From positions 1,674,001-1,738,000 of the forward strand of contig JAESUZ010002694.1 of the NCBI GenBank assembly GCA_017311185.1: a stretch of 64,000 nucleotides of DNA, given 5' to 3'. The DNA is from Proteles cristata cristata (Eukaryota > Chordata > Mammalia > Carnivora > Hyaenidae). Both the position numbers and the translations under genes were made by a program. Below the pieces are notes generated by a model. It worked only from the letters and a program-made list of their open reading frames with translations, searched no databases and was not told the DNA's origin. This document shows, piece by piece, positions 23,371-34,500 of the stretch. Within the stretch, counting starts at the first letter, position 1, and every line of letters starts with the position of its first letter.

Positions 23371-25093
23371 GTTAAGGGCTGTCATCACAGTGTACTTTGC
23401 TATTGTATATTTTTTTTTTTTAAACTTGAAGCTACTAAAGAACATGCTTGGCCCAAGCAAGAGAAAGGCCAAGAAAGTGATCTCGGTAAGAGAAAAGGAT
23501 TCAAAAGAAAAAGGGAATAGAGGAACCCCTGCGGTACACAAAACTCCTTTGTGGATCCCCATCCCTCCAGAAGAGCAGCTAAGGAGCCTGGAGTGCCAGA
23601 GCCATCTGTGGAAGGAGGAACCAAGAAGACTTGAAAAGCAATGTGCCTATACCAACTCTACCCAGGGAGCCGAAGGCAGCACAGGTATTCTCTCTCAAGA
23701 CTCAGAAAGTCAAACCTAGTGGATGGTGACAGATCTAAATTCTGAACCAGCTCAAAAGACTAAAGTCCTCTTCAAAATAAGATTACACATAAAAACTGAA
23801 CTTCTGGAGCACAGTAAGGAAGAAGGAAAAGGGGAAGAGGGAGGACTGACTACACTAGACAATAACAGCTACAGCTGAGAAGTAATGAACATTTTCAAAG
23901 GGACACATGCTCTTGAGGTCCCCACAATTTTCACCATGCCCTGTTATGTATTAGTTGGTTTGTTCCCCAGTTATATTTCCTGATTACATGTATAGGTCAT
24001 TGAACAAACCAGTTAATGAAAACCTGTAAGAGCAAGAAAGGATGGACAAAAAAACAGACTTCCCTGCTGTCTTTTAGAAGAGGAACACTTATATGCATAC
24101 ATGGGCAAAGCAAGCAATAAAAGGCTTCCACCAAGCTGTGCTCTAATAGAGAATCATCTGTATCTTGTCACTGGTGATCGAATGAAAGCATACCTTTCCC
24201 ACCTGTGCCTTAACTTGCCAGAGAAGTTTCAACGTAGGACATACAACACATGTGGAAAAAATCAGCTAAGGACTGATTTACAAACTCAATACACATAAAT
24301 TCTAAAATGTCACCAAAGCGATTTGATTAAGTGTGCATGTATTGATTAGATGTCAATTTTGTGATACATGCTTTTAAATACAGATTTAAAACTCCAATCC
24401 TTTTAAATATCTTATTCCTTTTGCAAAAATAATTGCTCTTTTTCTAACTGTACCTAGTCCCTAAGGGGGAAATGATGACTACATCAAGGTATGGGAGTTC
24501 TTTTCAACCCAACTGGTAGACTTCTTTTTTTCTTTTTTTTAATCTAGTACCTCAGAGCTTTGTGGGACTCCACACTTTCACATGAACATCTGACATTACG
24601 GTCTTAGAAAGGAATATCCAGGATAACAGCAAAGGAAATTCCAGCAAAACCTAGAAGGCAGCCTACTTCGCAACCAGTAGACATGGTAAACAGAGATCAC
24701 CACAGAGATGGGACCACCAAAAATCAGAAGAGATTCTCTTTCCTCAACATGACTAACTTATGGAGGGCTGTGTAGACAGTCTTTTGGATGGTGTGGGGAA
24801 AAATTGTAACTGGTAGTTATAACTAAGCAAATAAGTCTTCATTAGCTTCAAGAAAAATAAAATGAAGAAAATGCCATACTGCGTAATTCCCAGTTGTGAA
24901 TAAAACTGCAGATGCACAATATGAATAGTGACAGAAAAAAAAAAAATAACACAACCCTACACAAGTAAGGAGAGCGAAGGGAAGCAAAGGGGATAGTGGG
25001 TTAACAGCACTAAATCCTAAGCCATGATGACAGGAAGTCAGCAGACAATAACTAAAATGGATCAATCACATCAGTATTATGTACATTCTTTAA
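23371..25093. other. Unassigned DNA with one weak coding-like patch
   Basis: The plus-strand frame 23369-23719 (116 codons) is polar and lysine/glutamate-rich after about residue 27, but its start lies in T-rich sequence and no motif is recognised. The rest is AT-rich with a purine-rich patch (23814-23850) and a T-rich patch (24523-24541). No named repeat seen. Confidence 0.4.
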
Positions 25094-25108
25094 AAATATG
25101 GGCATGTG

Positions 25109-25312
25109 GGGGCACCTGGTGGCTCAGCTGGTTAAGTGCCCAAGCTCAGGATCTCATGGTTCTTGAGTTCAAGCTCCACATCAGGCTCCATGCTTGCAGA
25201 GCAGAGCCTGCTTGGGATTCTTGGTCTCCCTCTCTCTTTGCCCCTGCCCCACTCATGTTCTCTCTCTCCCTCTCCCTCCTTCCAAATAAACTTCAAAAAA
25301 TTATTTAAAAAG
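25109..25312 (+). mobile_element. SINEC copy (older type)
   Basis: Head gggcacctggtggctcagc (two bases shorter than usual), decayed B box (gttcttgagttcaagctcc), CT-rich part and a short tail. Perfect 15-bp target duplication aaatatgggcatgtg at 25094-25108 and 25313-25327. Confidence 0.96.
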
Positions 25313-25365
25313 AAATATGGGCATGTGTAATCGTGAGAAGAAACAGAAGAGCAAAAATGGCGCTT

Positions 25366-25582
25366 TTTAAAAATATTTTTATTTATTTCTAGGAGAGAGA
25401 GAGAGAGACAGCGTGAGCAGGGGAGGGTCAGAGAGAGAGGGAGACACAGACTCTGAAACAGGCTCCAGGCTCTGAGCTGGCAGTCAGCACAGAGCCCGAC
25501 GCGGGGCTCGAACCCACGAACCGCGAGATCATGACCTAAGCGAAAGTCGGATGCTTAACCGACTAAGCCACCCAGGCGCCCC
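25366..25582 (-). mobile_element. Young SINEC
   Basis: Reverse copy ending in ggcgcccc, B box intact (reverse of ggttcgagccccgcg). Approximate target duplication caaaaatggcgctttt (25352-25367) and caaaaacggctttc (from 25583). Opposite in orientation to the SINE 53 bases upstream. Confidence 0.93.
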
Positions 25583-25689
25583 CAAAAACGGCTTTCTTAA
25601 TGTTATACAACTATCTGAAGAGATAACATTGTTGGTAATACCAAATATACATTCAAAAGCTTCACCATATCACATTCAAAACGTAAACT

Positions 25690-25785
25690 ATCCTTGAGTG
25701 TGAGGGTTCTGTCCATTTTCCATCACTGTGCCTGGCACAAAGGAGTTGCTCTACAATGTTTATTACTGAATGAATAAAGCACTTT
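25690..25785 (+). mobile_element. L2 3'-end relic
   Basis: 'catcactgtgcctggcacaa' followed by gttgctctacaatgttta and gaatgaataaa is the usual L2 3' end pattern (cctggcacatagt...caataaatg...gaatgaa). Confidence 0.55.
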
Positions 25786-26179
25786 AGCAAAGTAAAAAAG
25801 CAGCAGCTCTGGAAGACTTTGCTAGGTAACCCCACAGGTGTTCTGTTTGTGACAACACTAACATCGAAGATATACATCAAAAGTCTAAGACCTTTCAAAT
25901 CATTAAAATAGAACTTTTGCTATGTTTTTATGGAGTACAGGATTTTCCGTGCCAATATTATGAGTACTCATATTTGATTATTTCATCGGTCTATCTAAAG
26001 GTTTATAAATCTCAGCTCCTCTGTTCCTATAAGCATTTCCATTTGGAGCTGCCTTTGCCTGGTGTCCATCCCTCCAACACACACACACTTGCACACTCCA
26101 GCTTCACTCAAGCTGTTTCTATGACTCATCTTATGTTATTGTCACATTCTCAGGGCAACCTGTCTGATCTCTAAGCCTG
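25786..26179. other. Unassigned DNA
   Basis: No gene or repeat family recognised. A short (CA)n patch lies at 26078-26088. Confidence 0.4.
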
Positions 26180-26356
26180 GAGACCCTCCTGTGTGTTCCT
26201 ATCAAGATCCCTATTGCAGAACAGAACACACACTCCATCAGTTTGGGCTCTCTTCCACTAGAAAACAGGATCTTGATAGAGTGACTATCCTATTTATAAT
26301 TGTATCCTCAGCAACCAGTATAGTACTTGGTCACTGTAGACAGATAGATGGCTGAT
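26180..26356 (+). mobile_element. Possible L2 3'-end relic
   Basis: 'aattgtatcctcagcaacca' and gtatagtacttggtcac resemble the L2 3' end. The upstream part is poorly matched. A weak call. Confidence 0.35.
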
Positions 26357-26373
26357 TAACAAGTTGGTTTCTT

Positions 26374-26593
26374 GGGGCACCTGGGTGGCTTAGTCGGTTA
26401 GGCGTCCGACTTTCGCTTAGGTCATGATCTCGCGGTCCGTGGGTTCGAGCCCCGCGTCGGGCTCTGTGCTGACTGCCAGCTCAGAGCCTGGAGCCTGTTT
26501 CAGTCTGTGACTCCCTCTCTCTCTGACCCTCCCCTGCTCATGCTGTCTCTCTCTCTCTCTCTTAGAAATAAATAAAACATTAAAAAAAAAAAA
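26374..26593 (+). mobile_element. Young SINEC, intact Pol III boxes
   Basis: Almost the consensus of the young group: 'gactttcgcttaggtcatg', cgcggtccgtgggttcgag, 'ctgactgccagctcagagcc'. Perfect 15-bp target duplication acaagttggtttctt at 26359-26373 and 26594-26608. Confidence 0.98.
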
Positions 26594-26608
26594 ACAAGTT
26601 GGTTTCTT

Positions 26609-26880
26609 AAGTAATATTTAGCATCTACGATGTGGCCAGGCATTTCGTAGGCTTTGAGAATACAACTGTAAAGAGGACACATAGTTGGCCTTTGTGGAAC
26701 TTATATTCTAGACAGAGAGACCAAGATGCAAATATTTTTAACAGTGGGAGACAGTGCAGAGTGTTATAAAGCAAAATAAAGCCAGGTAAAGTGGTAGAGA
26801 GGAATGAGAAGGAATGCTGTTTTAGATAAGATGGTGAGGGAGGGAAAACTAAGCATTTAAGGGGAAGTCTGGTCCAGGTA
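26609..26880 (+). mobile_element. Ancient dispersed mammalian repeat (family not assigned)
   Basis: Follows the order 'tagcatctacgatgtggcca', 'tttgagaatacaactgtaaa', 'ggaacttatattctagacag', 'agataagatggtgagggagg' of a high-copy old repeat (attgagcacctactatgtgccaggc type). Non-coding. Confidence 0.45.
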
Positions 26881-27879
26881 GAGGTAAGAGCCAAAGACCA
26901 CAGCCCAGAGAAGGGTATGTTAGAGGCAGATTATGCCACTAACTGGTTATATAAGTTTGCAGGAAATCATTTTACTTAAGTCTCATTTCCCCTCAACTAC
27001 AGAATGTCAAGTTCGTTACACTAAAAGCAAAATTTGCAGCCCAGGCATCTTACTACCTTACCTCCCTGCTCCTGTGCCCCCTACCGCCACGCAGCTGAGG
27101 GCAGACAGAGGGCCAGGTAAACTGGCTCTCACACATACCCCGGGTCACACTCCCTGACTCACACTCTCATGAACTCAATCCAGTTACAGGGGCTCATCTG
27201 ACACTGTGATGGATTATACCAACTGAACTGTACATGTTCTGGCATGTCAGAGCCCAGGCGCTCTAAACATTGTCGTCGGCCAGATTAGAGCTTTGAAAGC
27301 TCACAACTCAAATTTACTCCAGCAGAAAGTCAGCGCCCAAGTAATGGGGACATCAAAGAGGGTCTCAAGATCTCCAAGTCGAGAATTTTCAAGTTGAAGT
27401 CCGATAGTATATTTAATTCTTCTTCCTGGAAGACAACTGATTAAAATGACCATGGAGAATGCTGGTCAGTTTATATTGCTTACTGTTGACCTGTGAAGGG
27501 GAAAATATCGATAAACTCAAACTCTGGAAGCTAAAGGTATAGAACCAGCAGCTCGAATAAGTTAAGAAATACATGGACCAACGACTGACCCATCAGTCAC
27601 TGGGAGAGGACAGACAGAGTCAGGAACTCATCAATCCCTAGTCTGCAGATCTTCTACACCTCAAGGACCATCTCCATCAACTTCTTCCCAGCTCCAGAAC
27701 TTCCCACAGCACCTACTTCACTAATAGCATCACAATGTCTGTTCAGAATAAAGTGGTCTGTATAACATTTCTAAACCTCAAGTGCACTCTTTGTTAGAAA
27801 CATTATGTCCTCTTTGTAAAAATGTATCAACAAAAATCAGCTGAAGTAGCAGCTATCAGTAACTGAAAACCTCATACAT
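26881..27879. other. Unassigned DNA
   Basis: Somewhat less AT-rich than its surroundings at 27030-27330. A plus-strand frame at 26933-27157 (74 codons) is proline/threonine-rich without motifs. No repeat recognised. Confidence 0.45.
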
Positions 27880-27990
27880 ACTATGCTAGCTAAAATGTAA
27901 ACCCATTTAATCATCTAAGCCAACCTACCCTTTTTGGTGTCTCTAATTTACAGTTGAGAAGCAATACTCCAGGACACGTAAGGTTCCCAA
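27880..27990 (+). mobile_element. Possible MIR relic
   Basis: 'acccatttaatcatctaagc', ctctaatttacagttgagaa and 'caggacacgtaaggttccca' follow the MIR core order but are much diverged. Confidence 0.35.
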
Positions 27991-28109
27991 GAGCTAGCTG
28001 TTTGTGGAGCCATTATGCAAATCCTCAGACAGGTTTTTCAGTCATTTGAGCCATTATCATATAAATGTCATACAGACTGACTATTAGCCAACTATATTTT
28101 CAGAAAAAA

Positions 28110-28314
28110 TTCATTTAATATTTATTTTTCAGACAAAGAGAGACAGAGTACAAGCAGGGGACGGGCAGAGAGAGAGGAAAACACAGAAGCCGAAACAGAC
28201 TCCAGGCTCCAAGCTGTCAGTACAGAGCCCAATGCAGGGCTCGAACCCATGAACCACAGTTCAGGATCTAAGCCGAAGTTGGATGCTTAACAAACTAAGC
28301 TACCCATGAGCCCC
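28110..28314 (-). mobile_element. SINEC copy (older type)
   Basis: Reverse copy; ctcgaacccatgaacc is the reverse B box and ccatgagcccc the decayed head. No certain target duplication. Confidence 0.9.
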
Positions 28315-28739
28315 TAGAAATGTTTTTATACTGACTTAGAAAAATTTGTACATCTGTGATCATTTTACCCAGTTAGTTCACTCTCCTCAAACAAAATCAA
28401 AAGTTATTGCTACAGGTCCTAAAGACCATGTTCTATGAACCATGGTCAGGGAAAGGAGAGCTTTTCTCTTCCTTTGTGTTTCAACACACAGATTTGACTC
28501 AGAAAAACCTTTCAGCACCAAGATGACTTTGAAAAACTATCTTGCTGACACCTAAGACAAGGTTTATAGCCAGAGCAAGAGACCGTAAATCTCAAATACG
28601 TAAGGGCTAGTTCGAAAGCTTTTAAAAAGACGTTGTGCAACACAGAAGCGTAGAAGAATGTGTCAACAGGTGACGACATCCGAGCTAACGGGTAAGGAGT
28701 AACAGACACCCAACCACCCTGGCCCTGTTGATGGAGTTC
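28315..28739. other. Unassigned DNA
   Basis: Nothing recognised. A 65-codon minus frame (28512-28709) has no support. Confidence 0.45.
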
Positions 28740-28935
28740 AAGCTAACGCCAGCTCTACCACTAGCTGGTTACAGGGGAAGCAACTCCCTCTTTATGCCCC
28801 CATTTCTTATCTGTAAAGAGGGATAATAATAGTAACCAGCTTCACAGAACTGGCCTAAGAATGAGATGACTAATACATAAAAAATACTAAAGACAAGTAT
28901 CTAACACTTATCAGCTACTTAATAAAAAGTCATTA
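28740..28935 (-). mobile_element. MIR relic
   Basis: Reverse MIR order: ctctaccactagctggtta, 'tcttatctgtaaagagggat', aataatagtaaccagcttc, then cttatcagctacttaataa. Confidence 0.65.
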
Positions 28936-29015
28936 TTCCTTAGATAATGTAAGGAAAGGTTCAGGAGGTCACTGCTAAATTGGGTTTTCAAGGCTATGGA
29001 AATGTAGACCACTCA

Positions 29016-29220
29016 CGGGGTGCCTGGCAGGTCAGTTGGCTGTGTCCAGCTCTTGGGTTTCGGTTCAAATCATGTTCTCACAGTTTGTAAGTTCGAGCCC
29101 TGCATCGGGCTCTGTGCCGACAGTGTGGAGTCTGCTGGGGATTCTCTCTGTCCCTCCCCTCCTGTCTTGCTTTTTCAAAAAAATGAACAAATGAACGAAT
29201 GAACAACAACAAAAAAAAAA
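29016..29220 (+). mobile_element. Old SINEC copy
   Basis: Head cggggtgcctggcaggtca, B box-like taagttcgagccctgca, shortened CT-rich part and an (aatgaac)n/A tail. It forms an inverted pair with the next SINE, about 35 bases away. Confidence 0.88.
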
Positions 29221-29254
29221 TCCATAGAATACTTCCAAGCAAACACTTTTCGAA

Positions 29255-29395
29255 ACTTTAAGGTTTCTTTTTGAGAGAGACAGAGTGGGGGTGGGAGAGG
29301 GGCAGAGAAAGAAGGAGACACAGAATCCAAAGAAGGCTCCAGGCTCTGAGCTGTCAGAAGTCTGACACTTAACCAACTGAGCCACCCAAGCGCCT
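29255..29395 (-). mobile_element. SINEC copy with internal deletion
   Basis: Reverse copy with both ends present (ctttttgagagagacagag and gccacccaagcgcct), but about 60 bases are missing at 29359: gagctgtcag joins directly to aagtctgac. The B box is lost, so this copy could not be transcribed by Pol III. Confidence 0.88.
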
Positions 29396-29461
29396 GTTAA
29401 TGAGTTTTTAAATGTGCATGTCATATCATTTTTATCTTTTCTTAGTTACAAGACCTTCCCT

Positions 29462-29660
29462 TAATTGAATGCTTCCTAGGTTTTAGATAGTAAACTAATT
29501 CACTCTGAAGCAGAGGTTAGTATCCCCATTTCATAGACAAGAAAATGTGGGCTCAGCAGGTAAGAAAAGTGCCAATGCCTTCAAGTAAGAGATAGGATTC
29601 CAAACCTGGGTATGGTAATTCCAAAGTCTACCTTTTTGAACACTGTGCCATCCTAACCCC
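29462..29660 (+). mobile_element. MIR relic
   Basis: 'ttagtatccccatttcatag' and 'acaagaaaatgtgggctcag', then ggattccaaacctgggtat and ctttttgaacactgtgcca, match the MIR core and tail order. Confidence 0.65.
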
Positions 29661-30724
29661 GTATTTTCTCAGAACCCATAGGTGCCACCCACTATACTTT
29701 TCAAGAAACCTAAACTTCCCAGTTGGAGAGAAATTACTGATTATTTCTATAATGAAAAGTCAATAGATGAGATGACATTTAGAAGCATACAGTGAGATCC
29801 ACAAAAGCTTTAATTCTACACAGCTGGCATACTCGTTGTGCCCCCTTTCTTACTGCCTTTGCTTTACCCCCTCCCGTGTGGTGGTGTGCCAATAATTTTA
29901 GTAACTGTAAGTTAGTCACTTACTGACATTCCAAATACTTTAGCTACAATCACTTTTTGTAAACTATGATGAAGGATACTATCTGACTGGAAGAACTCCC
30001 AGATTTTCAGTCATTTCATAAGACTGTAGTTAAAAAGGGTGAAGAAACTGTTTCATAATAGAACTTAGATCATCCATGTTGAAAAACTAGGCTTCTAGAA
30101 TTCTGGTTTTCTTACTGTGACTGATCTACTTCTCATGTGGTATTTCACATGAGAAAGTATGCATTCCTTTTTGTGTTTACAATACTAGAAAAATAGACTG
30201 GGTGGCAGTTAGCTCTAAAATGAGTTTGTGGTCTTATGCACACCTTTTATTAGCGTCAGCATCCGGGTGTCAATCAAAAATTAACAAAGGGAAATGTGAT
30301 AATTACAGCCAAACTGTCCGTTAATAAAGGAAGGCTTACAGCAGGCACCTTCAAAGGTCTAATCGTCAGTTTGGCTGAGTGAGACAAGCACCTGATAGTC
30401 AGAAAAACCTGATACTGGCAAGCCCAAATCCAGGGTTATGACCTTCATTTCCTAGCTCCTACTCGAGTGGTTGGGTAGTAAGTGTGAAGGCAACATACAG
30501 CTTTAGTCAGTCTTAAAAGATATATACCAAATCGTAGAACATCCTATTAGAAAAACAGTTTCAAAAATATTCCCACTTTGTCCTAAAAATTTAAGGTTCT
30601 TTTAAACCAAATATAGGAGGCAAGGGAGACCAGTATATCTTAGAGTCAAATAGAAGAAAGCTGAAAGGTTTTTAGGAAGGTCACCTTGCTTTTCCTTACC
30701 ACTGGTCATTCGGTAGAGATCTTT
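29661..30724. other. Unassigned DNA
   Basis: No gene or repeat recognised. A 10-bp perfect hairpin lies at 30130-30155. Confidence 0.45.
30130..30155. other. Inverted repeat, 10-bp perfect arms
   Basis: ttctcatgtg (30130-30139), loop gtattt, cacatgagaa (30146-30155). The arms extend a further 3-4 bases (tac/agta) if one bulged base is allowed. Confidence 0.93.
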
Positions 30725-30740
30725 AAAACATGGTCAGTCA

Positions 30741-30962
30741 GGGGCGCCTGGGTGGCTTAGTTAAGCGTCCGACTTTTGCTCAGGTCATGATCTCGTGGTT
30801 CGTGGGTTCGAGCCCCGTGTCAAGGCTCTGTGCTGACTGCCAGCTCAGAGCCTGGAGCCTGTTTCAGTCTGTGACTCCCTCTCTCTCTGACCCTCTCCTG
30901 CTCACGCTGTCTCTGTCTCCTAGAAATAAATAAAACATTAAAAATAATAATAATAATAAAAT
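30741..30962 (+). mobile_element. Young SINEC with 5-base A-box deletion
   Basis: ggtggcttag joins directly to ttaagcgtccg, missing tcggt. B box intact. Target duplication aaaacatggtcagtca (30725-30740) and aaaacacggtcagtca (30963-30978), one mismatch. The tail has grown an (AAT)n patch. Confidence 0.97.
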
Positions 30963-30978
30963 AAAACACGGTCAGTCA

Positions 30979-32079
30979 TAGATTAGGATTTGTTTTTCAA
31001 GACTGAAAACAAAAGGCCTGAAGAGAGCAGAAGAGGTCTTTAGTTTTGCAGAAGATGACATATGCCATTTTTAAAGTGTCTGCGTAGACATAAGGAAAAT
31101 CATACAGTGGATAATTATGTAATAACAGTTGCTTTGGAAGTGCTATGTTTAGACTTAAGTAATCCCCCTTTCAGGTTTTGTCTTCAAGTACCACGTAGCC
31201 CAAAGCTCCCATGTATACGAAGTTCTGAGAAAGCACAGAAAATACACTTTATTCTAAAAAGAATACCCAAATGAGGAATGACAACCACATCTCAAAGCAC
31301 AGAGCCTATGATAGAAAATACAGATAACTTGAAAGACAGCATATGCTAAATGCCACTATAAAAAAAAAAAAAAAGGCAGTAGCTGCCATAAGTATTTCTG
31401 GATCACAGCAAGGCTGCCACTCAAACTGCACTGTCAAATTTGGTCTGTGTTTAATGTGAGATCCATAACCCAAGTTTGAGACTCCAGTCTCTGAGAAAAC
31501 TATAATCGGACTTCCTGCTTTTTTTTTTTTTTTTTTTTTTTTTGTTAGCATTGCCCTCATGACAACTCCGCTTAGTCTTACAATTACTGGATAAGACACT
31601 CAGCTCTTACACCTCTGCCAACACATGCTTTTAAAATTCACAGCTAAAAATTAGAGTCCAAATCTCATTCTCTCCCTTTGGAAAGGGCCTTGACGGCATT
31701 TCTCCTTCTTCCAAATACCCAACATGGTGGAGCGATCTATTCTGTGGGAAGGCAGCGCTTGCGTCCAGAGCCTGCCGCCAAGGACTTGGAGACCTCCAGG
31801 CCCCAATGATTCGTACTCCTCCTCAACTCCACTTCTGTTCAAGCTCGGTCACCTTATGTTGCCAGGTCTTTACCCCCAGACCCGATCTCCCCTTAATTAC
31901 TCCATATGTGCAGCACAATTTTCTGGTAAGGACGTTAATCACTCTGCTAAATGTCAATCTCCTCAGTGGTTCTCAGATCAAGTAAAAACTGCAAGCTTCC
32001 TAATTAAGGACTTCAAAAATACTTATCAGCGGTTTACGAACCTTCATCTTTCTTCAGTTATAGTATAAGGAAGAGTAGA
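30979..32079. other. Unassigned DNA with homopolymer runs
   Basis: A run at 31360-31374 and a T run at 31520-31543. The plus frame 31724-32068 (114 codons) has a mixed composition without a recognised motif. No named repeat. Confidence 0.45.
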
Positions 32080-32225
32080 AGCTTCAGACTGAGACAGACA
32101 CGGTTTTAAATCTGTCAGCTGTTACATCACATGCCCTGGGGTTCTGCAGTTAACATCTCTAAAGCTGGTTTTCCTCCTTTAAAATGGAGCTAGTAAGAGA
32201 AATCTCAAATAGCTGCAGTAAGGGT
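32080..32225 (-). mobile_element. MIR relic
   Basis: Reverse MIR order: 'acggttttaaatctgtcagc', gttaacatctctaaagctgg, 'cctcctttaaaatggagcta', 'gtaagggttagaattatagc'. Lies directly before a second MIR in the other orientation. Confidence 0.5.
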
Positions 32226-32246
32226 TAGAATTATAGCTTTCACAGT

Positions 32247-32480
32247 TGTTAACTATAGCTAACATTTATTAAGCACTTCTATGTGTCAGGTATTCTTGTA
32301 AGCACTTTACATCGTTAATTCACGGAGTCCACACAACCACCCATGAGAGGACTGGGACCTGTTTTACAAATAGCGAAGCTGAGGCATGAAGGTTAAGCGG
32401 CTACCCAAGGACACCAGCTATACCTGATGGGATAAAAACTGAAACCCAGGTGTGGGTGTACACTATTCTTTACCTTCAGG
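32247..32480 (+). mobile_element. MIR relic, well preserved
   Basis: 'tagctaacatttattaagca', 'cttctatgtgtcaggtattc', 'taagcactttacatcgttaa', 'agctgaggcatgaaggttaa' and ctgaaacccaggtgtgggt give nearly the full MIR order. Confidence 0.8.
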
Positions 32481-32794
32481 ACAGCTTACCTCCTGAGTGA
32501 GCACATGGTAGTCTCTGCTTAAACAGCACCAGCCACACACTCTTTTTCTTACCCCATCTGCACAACACCCTCTATCATGTGGATTGTAAAATCCAGATCT
32601 TAAGTGAGAAAAACACTTTTATAAAAAGAAGTTTAAGGACATGAGGGATTAACAAGGTCCCCCAGATAAAGAACAAGAGTTCCCCTTAAAGAGTAAGACA
32701 GATCATTCTGGCAAGTGACAAAGTAACCCTCTCAAAGGTAAATCTATATACACAGTGTCTATAATGCAGGTTCCACTGGTCCTTTGTTAGAGAA
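32481..32794. other. Unassigned DNA
   Basis: Nothing recognised between the MIR and the LTR. Confidence 0.45.
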
Positions 32795-33125
32795 AGTTTG
32801 ACCCCTCCCCTCAAAATTCCTGTTTTGAAATCCATATTAGGATGATATCTGGAGGTCAGGCATTGGGGAGGTAACTAGGGTTAGATCAGGTGATGAGAGC
32901 AGGTCCTTCAAGATGGGATTAATGTCTGGATTTAAAAGAAAAAAAAAAAAAGACAAAAGCTCCCTCTCTGGGCCACGGTCTATATACCAAGGAGCATGCT
33001 CACAATACAATGTTTCTGTCTGCCTTTTGACCTTGGACTTCCCAGGCCTCCAGAACTGAGAAATGTTTGTTGTAGAAGTCACCCAGCTTCTAGTACATTG
33101 TTACCACAATCTCAGCTAAGATATC
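32795..33125 (+). mobile_element. ERVL-MaLR-type solo LTR
   Basis: Begins in a 'cctcaaaattcctgttttga' block (the LTR start is usually ccaaaattcatatgttga), then 'ggggaggtaactagggttag' and 'ttcaagatgggattaatg', and ends with tccagaactgagaaatg and 'gtagaagtcacccagcttct'. This is the MLT1/MST order. No internal retroviral sequence is attached. A run of 14 A interrupts it at 32939-32952. Confidence 0.65.
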
Positions 33126-33544
33126 CCACTAACTTAGAACACATTGGGCGAGAAGATAGCTTCACTTCTTTTGTTCACCATTAAATAAGAAGACTGACAA
33201 AGACAAGAAAAGCTTAGTAAGGGAGACTGACAAAGAAAAGCACTCTTCCTTCAACCTAGTGCCCAATACAGGTTAGGCAGAGCAAACCCAGATATGCCAA
33301 CTGCAGAGAGCTGTGTAAAGAACCATACACTGAGGGTGTGAAGCGTCTGCAGTGCGTAGCACGGCATCCACGGGGCAGTCCCGACAACAGCCTCACCAGA
33401 CAACAGCCTCACCACACGGGCACTCGTGTGGGTCTGCAGACAACCATGGCATCAAGGCCTTGAGGAGCTGGTGTCCAAACAACCAGGAAGAATTCTCACG
33501 GCTCCATCAAGCCCTGACTCCAGTACTTCCGCATAAACTGAGGG
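33126..33544. other. Unassigned DNA
   Basis: Holds a short local repeat: cctcaccagacaacag-type units (33393-33415) and nearby near-copies. The 86-codon frame at 33352-33612 runs through this repeat and the next element. Confidence 0.45.
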
Positions 33545-33775
33545 ACTTAACTGGTGGCTGTGGGAAATTCCCAAATTGTGAGCTGGGGAAATTGCATCTT
33601 GCTGCATATTAGAATCCAGGGAGTTTTTAGAAAACACCCGTGCTGAGGCCCAGCCCCAGAAATTAGTGTAACTGGTCTGGGGCAGGGTAGAGGCATCCCC
33701 ATGGTTTTCCAAAGGCCTCCTGAGGATTCCAACCTGTAGGCATTCAGAATCAAGTCTAGAGAAACACTGTTTCAA
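33545..33775 (+). mobile_element. hAT-Charlie-type non-autonomous relic
   Basis: 'ttgctgcatattagaatcca', 'tgaggcccagccccagaaat', taactggtctggggcaggg and 'atccccatggttttccaaag' follow a MER3/MER5-group element, ending near gagaaacactgtttcaag. Confidence 0.55.
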
Positions 33776-33889
33776 GTACTTTATCAGACTCGTTAAAGGA
33801 TTTACAACGCTGTTCCAAAAGAATGCGATTTATCTTCTAGAAGGAACACGGGTAGCAGTGAGGCAGAAGAAAAGACCAGGGTCTACTAT

Positions 33890-34500
33890 AATGCAGGCTC
33901 CAGGTAGTCTACTTTTCTATCCATTTACTCAAATATTTATCAAGCCTCTATTGTTCAGGAGACGCAGTAAGATGAATAAGGCCAAACGTACTTGCTCTTA
34001 AATGTGTAGTGATGAAAAGGCAAGAAAATTAAAATACTGTGCGGTAAGTAGAATACAAACATGAAGGCTATAATGGGAGTAGACAGGAAAGACAGCTAAA
34101 TTTAGTGTGCACAGCCAATCTATCATAAAACATTTCCAAGTCGAGTGGATCCTGAGTTTAAGAGAGAAGCTGCAGGAGCCACCAGGCAAACAAGGCAGTA
34201 GATCATTGTAGGCTGGGAGAACCTCCTATCATGCTTCTATCACATAAAGCGAGGCACGAAGACTGCGCTAAGGGCAGCTGTAGAGACCTCAAGGTAGTCA
34301 AAGCTCTAATAACTCCACTAAAGAGCTTCAGTTTCATTGCAAAAGCAATGCAACACCACTAATTGACTTTAAAAACTGAACTGGCATGAAGAGATCTGTG
34401 TTTGGGAGCAGGGAGGAGGGATTATAGCAAGGCAACTGATGGGGAGTGGGGGGTGCGGTGATTGCACTCATTTAGGGGTAGAACTGTTACTAAATGTATC
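33890..34500 (+). mobile_element. Ancient dispersed mammalian repeat (same type as 26609-26880)
   Basis: 'ttactcaaatatttatcaag', cctctattgttcaggagac, 'gtagtgatgaaaaggcaaga' and later a 'gaagagatctgtgtttggg' block follow the same old family in order. Edges are uncertain and no coding frame exists. Confidence 0.35.

Noticed and set aside
29821..30300. Possible antisense repeat near 29821-30300
   Set aside because: I could not match it to any family order, so it is left as unassigned DNA.
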